From: Acidovorax sp. SRB_14
GTDB lineage: Bacteria; Pseudomonadota; Gammaproteobacteria; Burkholderiales; Burkholderiaceae_C
Reading direction: 5' to 3'
Assembly: GCF_012932145.1 (NCBI RefSeq)
Contig: NZ_MWOK01000015.1
Location: 31,309 to 95,308 of the forward strand
DNA: 64,000 nucleotides
A program made the position numbers and the translations under genes. Shown one piece after another: positions 48,160-54,467 of the stretch. Positions within the stretch are counted from its first letter, which is position 1; every line of letters starts with the position of its first letter. The notes below the pieces were generated by a model. The model had not been told where the DNA came from. It saw only the letters and a program-made list of their open reading frames with translations, and made no database searches.

Positions 48160-49404
48160 TCAAGCGTGCGTGCCCGGCAGGGCCTGCGCGCAGGCCGCGG
48201 CGCTGGCCCAGGCCCATTGGAAGTTGTAGCCGCCGAGCCAGCCCGTCACGTCGACCACCTCGCCGATGAAGTACAGCCCCGGCTGGGCCTTGCATTCCAT
48301 GGTCTGCTGCGACAGCGCGCGCGTGTCCACGCCGCCCAGCGTGACCTCGGCCTTTTTGTAGCCCTCGGTGCCCATGGGTGTGAGCTCCCAGCGTGCCAGG
48401 CGCTCGGCCAGCCGTGCCAGCGCCTTGTCCGAGGCTTCGTTGACCGGGCGCTGCCAGTCGGCGTCCTGGCTGGCCCAGGCGTCGGCCAGGCGGCTGGGCA
48501 CCAGCGCCGCGAGTTCGTTGGCGATGCGCTTGCGCGAGCGCGCCTTGGCCTGCAGCAGCGCGGCGCCCAGGTCGGTGCCGGGCGCGAGGTCGATGGCCAG
48601 CGGCGTGCCCTCCTGCCAGTAGCTCGAAATCTGCAGCACCGCCGGGCCCGACAGGCCGCGGTGCGTGAACAGCAGGTCCTCGTCGAAGGCCATGCGCGCC
48701 TTCTTGGCCCCGGTGCTGATGGCCACGGGCAGCGCCAGCCCGGCCAGCTGTGCATAGGGGGCCCAGTCGGCGCCGTCGAAGGTCAGCGGCACCAGGCCGG
48801 GGCGGCGCTCGATGAGCGGCACGCCGAACTGCTGCGCCAGCCGGTAGCCAAAATCGGTGGCGCCGATCTTGGGAATCGACAGCCCACCCGTGGCCACGAC
48901 CACGCTGCGCGCCTGCACCGGCCCGCGGTCTGTATGGATTTGATAGCTGCCAGCGTTTTTTCCGTCAGCGTTTGCGGCCAAAAACTCTGCTTTCTTGACG
49001 CTGCAAGGCTGCCAGTGCTCGACGCCGCCGGCGGCGCATTCGGCCAGCAGCATGGCAATGATGTCTTCGGCCGAGCGGTCGGCAAACAGTTGGCCCTTAT
49101 GCTTTTCGTGGAAGGCGATGCCGTGCTTTTGCAGCAGTGCAATGAAGTCCTGCGGCGTGTAGCGCGACAGCGCCGAGCGGCAGAACTGCGGGTTCTGGCC
49201 GACGAAGTATTTGTGCGGCGCGGCCGGGTCCAGGTCGCGGTTGGTGAAGTTGCAGCGCCCGCCGCCCGAGATGCGGATCTTCTCGGCGACTTTGTCGGCA
49301 TGGTCGATCAGCAGCACCTTCAGGCCGCGCTGCCCGGCCTGGGCTGCGCAGAACAGGCCGGCGGCACCGGCGCCGATCACAATGGCATCGTAAAAATGGG
49401 TCAA
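48160..49404 (-). CDS. HI0933/YhiN-family NAD(P)/FAD-dependent oxidoreductase
   Basis: A 414-aa flavoprotein. The N-terminal FAD motif is DAIVIGAGAAGLFCA, followed by KIRISGGGRCNFTNRD, the RxFxSxE-type mid region, VVVATGGLSIPKIGATDFGY, and the C-terminal GVDTRALSQQTMECK and GEVVDVTGWLGGYNFQWA. This is the BaiN/HI0933 group, whose physiological reaction is unclear. The start is TTG 49404, with GGAG 6 nt upstream; both lie in repeat copy F. A second copy of the repeat (48936-48992) encodes residues about 137-156 (EFLAANADGKNAGSYQI). Confidence 0.93.
   Translation of the reverse strand: MTHFYDAIVIGAGAAGLFCAAQAGQRGLKVLLIDHADKVAEKIRISGGGRCNFTNRDLDPAAPHKYFVGQNPQFCRSALSRYTPQDFIALLQKHGIAFHEKHKGQLFADRSAEDIIAMLLAECAAGGVEHWQPCSVKKAEFLAANADGKNAGSYQIHTDRGPVQARSVVVATGGLSIPKIGATDFGYRLAQQFGVPLIERRPGLVPLTFDGADWAPYAQLAGLALPVAISTGAKKARMAFDEDLLFTHRGLSGPAVLQISSYWQEGTPLAIDLAPGTDLGAALLQAKARSRKRIANELAALVPSRLADAWASQDADWQRPVNEASDKALARLAERLARWELTPMGTEGYKKAEVTLGGVDTRALSQQTMECKAQPGLYFIGEVVDVTGWLGGYNFQWAWASAAACAQALPGTHA
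48936..48992 (+). repeat. Dispersed palindromic repeat inside the HI0933-type gene
   Basis: GGATTTGATAGCTGCCAGCG, TTTTTTCCGTCAGCG, then TTTGCGGCCAAAAACTC. The element is in the opposite orientation to the gene and keeps its frame. Confidence 0.8.
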
Positions 49405-49450
49405 AAGTGGCTCCAGCGCTTGCGGGTATTGCGCAAGCAGCTATTGAATC
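49398..49450 (-). repeat. Dispersed palindromic repeat, copy F (intergenic, supplies start signals)
   Basis: Minus strand: ATTCAATAGCTGCTTGCGCA, then CCCGCAAGCGCTGGAGCC and ACTTTTGACC. It begins 43 nt 3' of the ybiB-like stop. Its right end provides GGAG and the TTG start of the next gene. Confidence 0.88.
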
Positions 49451-49493
49451 AGGAGTGCGCAGCGCGCGCGGGCCGCACCGTGCCGGGCGGCAT

Positions 49494-50411
49494 TCAGATC
49501 TGCGCGGTCAGGCGCACGATGTGCACGACCTGCAGGGCGATCGGCGCGGGCACCGGCAGGCTGCCGGCGAGCACGGCGCGGATGTAGCCGGCCGTGCTCG
49601 CCGCGTCGATGGCCGTGGGCAGCGTGGGCAGCGCGGTCAGCGGGCCACCCTGGGCCTCTTGCAGGCACGGCTGCGGCTGTCCGGCCAGAAAGCCGTCCAT
49701 CTGCGGCGTGCGGCGCGGGTCGGCCACGGGCTCGCCCTCGGTGCCGCGCAGCAGCAGCGCGTCGCTGCCGGTCAGGGCAATCGTGGCGGCCATCGACTGC
49801 GCGTATTCGCGGTGCGTGTAGCTGCCCACGATCAGGCTGTCGCCGGCCACGGGGGCCAGCGGGTCCATGAGCTTGACGAGGCTGTGCGCGCTGTTGCGCA
49901 GGCCCAGCGTGCGGCGCACTTCGAGCAGGCGCTGCAGGCCCGGCAGCAGCAGCGCGGTCGGCGCAAACGCCACCTGGCCGGGCTCGATCTCGCCGAGGGC
50001 CTGCAGGGCGGGCAGGCCGAGCGCGGCCAGCACGTCCGCGCTGTGGGCGCTGCGGTCCTCGGTCGCCGTGCCATGCACGAGCACGGGCAGGCCTTCGCGC
50101 GCCAGCAGCAGCGCCAGCAGCGGCGTGAGCACGGGCAGCTTGCGCGCGCCGTTGTAGCTGGGCAGCACCACCAGCGGGCGGCTGCTGGCGGGCAGCATCT
50201 CCAGGCGCTCGTGCACGGCATCGAGAAAGCCCGCCATTTCTTCGGGCGTTTCGCCCTTGATGCGCATCGCGACGCAGAACGCGCCCACTTCCAGGTCGCT
50301 GGCGGTGCCGTCGAGCACCTGGCCCATCAGGTCGGTGGCCTGGTCGCGGCTGAGGGCGCGCGCGCCGTCCTTGCCGCGGCCGATGTCTTTGAGGTAGTGG
50401 CGAATGCCCAT
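49494..50411 (-). CDS. ybiB: YbiB/TrpD2-like protein (anthranilate phosphoribosyltransferase fold)
   Basis: A 305-aa protein starting MGIRHYLKDIGRGKDGARAL. It has the glycosyltransferase-family-3 fold: N-terminal helical domain (DLMGQVLDGTASDLEVGAFCVAMRIKGET split across residues 28-56), VLPSYNGARKLPVLTPLLA, and VHGTATEDRSAHSADVL in place of the TrpD phosphoribosyl-binding motif. E. coli YbiB (TrpD2) binds nucleic acid and lacks TrpD activity. The ATG at 50411 is preferred; upstream in-frame sequence is antisense to the BASS gene gap. Symbol is by similarity. Confidence 0.88.
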   Translation of the reverse strand: MGIRHYLKDIGRGKDGARALSRDQATDLMGQVLDGTASDLEVGAFCVAMRIKGETPEEMAGFLDAVHERLEMLPASSRPLVVLPSYNGARKLPVLTPLLALLLAREGLPVLVHGTATEDRSAHSADVLAALGLPALQALGEIEPGQVAFAPTALLLPGLQRLLEVRRTLGLRNSAHSLVKLMDPLAPVAGDSLIVGSYTHREYAQSMAATIALTGSDALLLRGTEGEPVADPRRTPQMDGFLAGQPQPCLQEAQGGPLTALPTLPTAIDAASTAGYIRAVLAGSLPVPAPIALQVVHIVRLTAQI

Positions 50412-50469
50412 GGGAGTGAGGTGTGGTGCTGCAGATGGGATGGCATTGTCGTGCACTGCAGCAGGGCCA

Positions 50470-50496
50470 GCGGCCGGCGGGCAAGACGCCGGCCGC
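50470..50496. terminator. GC-rich hairpin between BASS transporter and ybiB-like gene
   Basis: A perfect 10-bp stem GCGGCCGGCG / CGCCGGCCGC with a 7-nt loop, 40 nt after the BASS stop on the minus strand. No T tract follows, so it is terminator-like at best. Confidence 0.4.
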
Positions 50497-50535
50497 GGGG
50501 TGGCGGGGCGGCTGGCGCCGCCGCCCGGCCCGCGC

Positions 50536-51498
50536 TCAGCGCGTCTCGGCCGGCGCGGGGGCCGCGGGGGCGTTCTGGAGGCGCTGGAACAGCGTGGCCG
50601 CCAGCGGCCCCGAAATGTTGTGCCAGACGCTGAAGATGGCGCTGGGCACGGCGGCCAGCGGCGAGAAGTGGGCGGTGGCCAGGGCCACGCCGAGGCCCGA
50701 GTTCTGCATGCCCACCTCGATCGACAGCGCCTTGCGCTTGGACACGTCCATGCCCGTGAGCTTGCCCAGCCAGTAGCCCAGCAGCAGGCCCAGGCCGTTG
50801 TGCAGCACGACCACGGCAAAGATCAGCAGGCCGCTGGTGGCGATCCTGGCCTGGTTGCCCGCGACCACGGCGGCGACGATGGCGACGATGGCGGCCACCG
50901 ACACCAGGGGCAGCACGGACACGGCGGCCTTGACCTTCTCGCGCAGCAGCGTCTGCGCCAGCACGCCCAGGGCGATCGGCAGCACCACGACCTGCACGAT
51001 GGACCAGAACATCGCGGCGGCGCTGACCTCCAGCCACTGGCTGGCCAGCAGGTAGATCAGCGCGGGCGTCACCACCGGCGCCAGCAGCGTGGTCACCGAG
51101 GTGATGGCCACCGACAGCGCCACGTCGCCGCGCGCCAGGTAGGTCATCACGTTCGACGCCGTGCCGCCGGGGCAGCAGCCCACCAGGATCACGCCCACCG
51201 CCACTTCGGGCGGCAGGTCCAGCGCCTTGGAAAGGCCCCACGCCAGGCCCGGCATGATGATGAACTGGCCCAGCACCCCGATGGCGACGTCCAGAGGGCG
51301 CTTGGCGACCTCCTTGAAGTCGTCCTTGGACAGCGTCAGGCCCATGCCGAACATGATCAGGCCCAGCAGCGGCACGATGTAGGGGCCGATCCATCGGAAG
51401 GTGTCGGGGGAGAAGAAGGCGAGGGCTGCGAACAGCAGTGTCCAGAGGGCAAAGGTCTTGCCGACAAACTGGCTCAGGCGGGCGATGGCCTGCATCAT
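50536..51498 (-). CDS. Bile acid:sodium symporter family (BASS) transporter
   Basis: A 320-aa membrane protein with about 9-10 helices starting [19 protein letters not shown]. Family motifs: [19 protein letters not shown], the discontinuous-helix motifs [24 protein letters not shown] and [15 protein letters not shown] that line the Na+ and substrate sites. It is closest in layout to YocS/PanS-type BASS proteins, whose substrates include small organic anions (pantoate, ketopantoate). AAGGAA precedes the tandem ATGs. Substrate unknown. Confidence 0.93.
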   Translation of the reverse strand: MMQAIARLSQFVGKTFALWTLLFAALAFFSPDTFRWIGPYIVPLLGLIMFGMGLTLSKDDFKEVAKRPLDVAIGVLGQFIIMPGLAWGLSKALDLPPEVAVGVILVGCCPGGTASNVMTYLARGDVALSVAITSVTTLLAPVVTPALIYLLASQWLEVSAAAMFWSIVQVVVLPIALGVLAQTLLREKVKAAVSVLPLVSVAAIVAIVAAVVAGNQARIATSGLLIFAVVVLHNGLGLLLGYWLGKLTGMDVSKRKALSIEVGMQNSGLGVALATAHFSPLAAVPSAIFSVWHNISGPLAATLFQRLQNAPAAPAPAETR

Positions 51499-51876
51499 GG
51501 TGGGGGTTCCTTGAAGGGCGACGGCCGTGCGCGCCCTGCGGCTCGGCAGGGTGGGGGCAGCGGGGCGGGGCGGCGGCGCAGGGTGGAAAGTTCGGTGGCC
51601 CTGCGCGCGGAGGCCGCACGGGGTGCGCGCGGCGGGCGTGCGGCGCACGGGTGGTGCGCCGGTGGCAGACGGGCCCGGGGTGGCGGGTGTATGCAGGGTT
51701 TTCCCCGATTGTAAGGAGGCGAAAATCCCATGGCCGGATCCGGGGGTTTCGCTGCCATAGCTCGGCCGTGCCCCGTGGCCGCGTGCACAGTGGCGGTCCG
51801 CGCATGGCTTGCGCTGTGCGTCCGGTGGACTGACACTGTCCCACGCATGTGCACATTTATCCGGGAGGTCCGACCC
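51499..51876. other. 378-bp divergent intergenic region
   Basis: GC-rich spacer between the BASS gene (minus) and the CBS-domain gene (plus). No gene or RNA is recognisable. The only clear element is the GGGAGG ribosome-binding site (about 51862) of the CBS gene. Confidence 0.5.
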
Positions 51877-52317
51877 ATGACAGCCGTGAGCAAAATCCTC
51901 AAGTCCAAAGCCGACCCTGTCGTGCACTCCATCGCGCCGTCTGCCTCGGTGTTCGATGCGCTCCAGCGCATGGCCGACAAACGCATCGGGGCCCTGCTGG
52001 TGATGGAGGGGGACACCATCGTCGGCATCCTGACCGAGCGCGACTACGCGCGCAAGATCGCGCTGATGGGCCGCACCTCGGCCGCGACGCTGGTGCGCGA
52101 CGTGATGACCTCGCAGGTGATGTACGTCGGCCCCCAGCAAACCAGCGAGGAGTGCATGGCGCTGATGACCGAGAACCGCCTGCGCCACCTGCCCGTGGTG
52201 GAAGACGGCGTGCTGCTCGGCATGATCTCGATCGGCGACCTGGTCAAGGACATCATTTCGGAGCAGAAATTCATCATCGAACAGATGGAGCACTACATCA
52301 CCGGAACGCGCCCCTGA
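51877..52317 (+). CDS. CBS-domain protein
   Basis: A 146-aa stand-alone pair of CBS domains. CBS1 (about residues 10-65) includes [21 protein letters not shown] and [15 protein letters not shown]2 (about 75-135) includes [46 protein letters not shown] Bateman module of this type usually binds adenine nucleotides. The helix at the end ([13 protein letters not shown]) may mediate dimerisation. It starts at the ATG 51877 after GGGAGG. It is convergent with hpnC; a perfect palindrome GCCGCGCCGGCGCGGC lies between them but lacks a T tract. Role unknown. Confidence 0.92.
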   Translation: MTAVSKILKSKADPVVHSIAPSASVFDALQRMADKRIGALLVMEGDTIVGILTERDYARKIALMGRTSAATLVRDVMTSQVMYVGPQQTSEECMALMTENRLRHLPVVEDGVLLGMISIGDLVKDIISEQKFIIEQMEHYITGTRP

Positions 52318-52344
52318 GCCGCCGCGCCGGCGCGGCAGCAGACG

Positions 52345-53184
52345 CTACATGGCGAATGCGCGCGCCAGCATCAGCGGAGCGTCCCAGGCGCGGATGCGCG
52401 GGCGCGTGTGCAGGCTGGCGCCGCGCAGCGCATCGACCTTGTCGAGGATGCGCAGGCCGCCCTGGACCACCAGGCGCAGCTCCCAGCCGGCGCGGCCGGG
52501 CAGCTGGTGCACCAGTTTCGAGCCTTTTAGCATGGTAGCCCTTGCCCAGACTGTGCTGGCAGCTATCAATTCAGTAGTCTGTGGCGTGCTGCGCAGGGTT
52601 TGCAGGTCGGCGCGCCGCACGCCGTGGGCAGCGCAGTCGGCCTCTGGCAGGTAGAAGCGCCCGCGCGGGATGTCCTCGCCCAGGTCCTGCCAGAAGTTGA
52701 TGAGCTGCAGCGCGGTGCAGATGGCGTCGCTCTGTTCGAGGGCCTCGGCGTCGTGCACGCCGTACAGGTGCAGCAGCAGGCGCCCGACCGGGTTGGCCGA
52801 GCGGCGGCAATAGTCGAGCAGTTCGGCGCGGTCGGCATAGCCGGCGCCGTCGCGGGTTTTTTCCACGTCCTGCACGAACGCGCTGAGCAGGTCGCGGAGC
52901 AGCGGCGCCGGCAGGCGGTGGCTGCGCAGCACGGCGGACAGGGGCGTGAACACGGCGGCCCAGCGCGCCGAGGGCGCGCCACCGGCCGCGATCGCCTGCA
53001 GGTCGGCGCGGTAGGCGGCCAGGTCGGCCAGGCGCTGGGCCGCGGGCGCCTCGCCCTCGTCGGCAATGTCGTCGGCCGTGCGCGCAAAGGCGTAGAGGGC
53101 GGCAATCGGCGCGCGCAGCTGGGGTGGGCACAGCAGCGAGGCGACGGGGAAGTTTTCGTAGTGGGTGATGGGCTGGGGGGTCAC
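52345..53184 (-). CDS. hpnC: Squalene/phytoene synthase-family protein HpnC
   Basis: A 279-aa trans-isoprenyl-diphosphate synthase starting (GTG) MTPQPITHYENFPVASLLCP. The first Asp-rich motif is ARTADDIADEG (near 33-43), with DYCRRSANPVGRLLLHLYG, and the second region is NFWQDLGEDIPRGRFYLP. HpnC converts presqualene diphosphate to hydroxysqualene in the hopanoid/squalene route with HpnD and HpnE. Neither partner, nor any squalene-hopene cyclase, is in the window. Residues about 203-221 (ELIAASTVWARATMLKG) come from a repeat copy. The alternative, an uncharacterised phytoene-synthase-like protein, is possible. Confidence 0.88.
   Translation of the reverse strand: MTPQPITHYENFPVASLLCPPQLRAPIAALYAFARTADDIADEGEAPAAQRLADLAAYRADLQAIAAGGAPSARWAAVFTPLSAVLRSHRLPAPLLRDLLSAFVQDVEKTRDGAGYADRAELLDYCRRSANPVGRLLLHLYGVHDAEALEQSDAICTALQLINFWQDLGEDIPRGRFYLPEADCAAHGVRRADLQTLRSTPQTTELIAASTVWARATMLKGSKLVHQLPGRAGWELRLVVQGGLRILDKVDALRGASLHTRPRIRAWDAPLMLARAFAM
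52521..52576 (-). repeat. Dispersed palindromic repeat inside hpnC
   Basis: Minus strand: TGAATTGATAGCTGCCAGCA, CAGTCTGGGCAAGGGCTACC, ATGCTAAAAGGCT. The left arm is near perfect and the right end diverged. The gene frame is intact. Confidence 0.75.
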
Positions 53185-53227
53185 GGCGCCGATTGTCGCT
53201 TGACAATCCAGGGTGAGATCACCTAGA

Positions 53228-53249
53228 TTACTAACCAGTCAGTCAGTAA
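53228..53249. promoter_or_regulatory. TetR-type operator upstream of second RND system
   Basis: An imperfect 22-bp dyad with outer arms TTACTNAC and GTNAGTAA around AGTCAGTC, 17 nt before the adaptor start. TTACTGACTGG-type sites are typical operators of TetR repressors controlling RND pumps. No tetR gene is adjacent. Confidence 0.6.
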
Positions 53250-53266
53250 TTTTCACTGGATTTGCC

Positions 53267-54460
53267 ATGCGCACCTTGAACGCACTTCCGTCGCCCCGCC
53301 AGGGGCTGTTTTGGGTTTGCGCTGCCGCCGTCCTGGCACTGGCCGGCTGCTCGCGGCCCGAGCCGTCGCCCGAGCCGGTGCGCTCGGTCAAGCTGCTCAC
53401 CGTGGGCGTCGGGGCGCTGCAGTCGCAGATCGAATATGCGGGCGAGGTGCGCGCGCGCGTCGAGTCGAGCCTGGGCTTTCGCGTCGCCGGCAAGATCGTG
53501 CAGCGGCAGGCCGAGCTGGGCCAGCGCGTGCGCGCCGGACAGGTGCTGGCGCAGCTCGATCCGCAGGATTACCAGCTCGCCGCACAGGCGGCCCAGGCCC
53601 AGGTGAGCGCCGCGCAAACCCAGCGCGACCTGGCGGCGGCCGACTTTGAGCGCTATGCCGCGCTGAAAGACCAGAACTTCATCAGCGGCGCCGAGCTGCA
53701 GCGCCGCGAGGCGACGCTCAAGGCCGCGCAGGCTACGCTGGCGCAGGCGCGCGCACAGTCGTCCTCCCAGGGCAACCAGGCCGGCTACACGCGTCTGGTG
53801 GCCGATGTCTCGGGCGTGGTGACGGGGATTGAGGCCGAGCCCGGCCAGGTGGTGGCGGCCGGCACGCCGGTGGTGCGCATCGCCCAGGACGGCGCGCGCG
53901 ACGTGGTGTTCGCTGTGCCCGAAGACAAGGTCGCGCAGATCCAGCCCGGCCAGGCGGTGGGCGTGCGCGCCTGGTCGGGCGGCAAGGTCACGGCCGGCCG
54001 CGTGCGCGAGGTGGCGGCCAGCGCCGATCCGGTCACGCGCACCTATGCGGTCAAGGTGGCCATCGACGCGGCTGCGGCGGCGCCCCTGGGCGCCACGGTC
54101 TATGTCGCGCCGCAGGCGCTCAGCCACTCTGGCACGCAGGCGATCACGCTGCCCACGACGGCGCTGCGCCAGCAGGGCCAGGGCACGGCGGTGTGGGTGT
54201 ACGACCCCGCGACCAGCACGGTGCGCTCGCAGGACGTGCAGATCGCCAGCGCCGACGGCAACGCGGCCGTGGTGGCCGCGGGCCTGGCGCCGGGCATGCA
54301 GGTGGTGGCCACGGGCGTGCATGTGCTCGCGCCGGGGCAGAAGGTCACGGTTTATCAGCCAAAATGGGCTGAAACGCCCTCCGGTAAAGCGTCTTCAGCT
54401 CCTGATAGCGTAGCGCCTGCGGGCGCTCCCGGCGCTGCCCCCGCCGCATCCCAGCCGTGA
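53267..54460 (+). CDS. RND efflux periplasmic adaptor (lipoprotein)
   Basis: A 397-aa membrane-fusion protein. The lipoprotein signal is VCAAAVLALAGCSRPEP (Cys near residue 28). A biotin-lipoyl half (RVESSLGFRVAGKIVQRQAELGQRV), a hairpin rich in Ala/Gln (AAQAAQAQVSAAQTQRDL), and a second lipoyl half (GYTRLVADVSGVVTGIEAEPGQVV) follow. The C-terminal tail after about residue 360 (YQPKWAETPSGKASSAPDS) is encoded by a repeat copy (54352-54412). It starts 17 nt after the TetR-type dyad and precedes the permease by 7 nt. No outer-membrane factor follows, so it may borrow another. Confidence 0.93.
   Translation: MRTLNALPSPRQGLFWVCAAAVLALAGCSRPEPSPEPVRSVKLLTVGVGALQSQIEYAGEVRARVESSLGFRVAGKIVQRQAELGQRVRAGQVLAQLDPQDYQLAAQAAQAQVSAAQTQRDLAAADFERYAALKDQNFISGAELQRREATLKAAQATLAQARAQSSSQGNQAGYTRLVADVSGVVTGIEAEPGQVVAAGTPVVRIAQDGARDVVFAVPEDKVAQIQPGQAVGVRAWSGGKVTAGRVREVAASADPVTRTYAVKVAIDAAAAAPLGATVYVAPQALSHSGTQAITLPTTALRQQGQGTAVWVYDPATSTVRSQDVQIASADGNAAVVAAGLAPGMQVVATGVHVLAPGQKVTVYQPKWAETPSGKASSAPDSVAPAGAPGAAPAASQP
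54352..54412 (-). repeat. Dispersed palindromic repeat inside the RND adaptor gene
   Basis: Read on the minus strand: CTATCAGGAGCTGAAGACGC, TTTACCGGAGGGCG, then TTTCAGCCCATTTTGGC. It is reversed relative to the gene and encodes its C-terminal tail. Confidence 0.7.
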
Positions 54461-54467
54461 GCCGACC

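Noticed and set aside
51755..51775. Possible further repeat copy (GCCATAGCTCGG)
   Set aside because: Only a few bases match the left arm, with no hairpin core or right end.
52321..52336. Perfect palindrome GCCGCGCCGGCGCGGC between the CBS gene and hpnC
   Set aside because: GC-only palindromes occur by chance at this composition and no T tract follows; kept only as a note, not a terminator.
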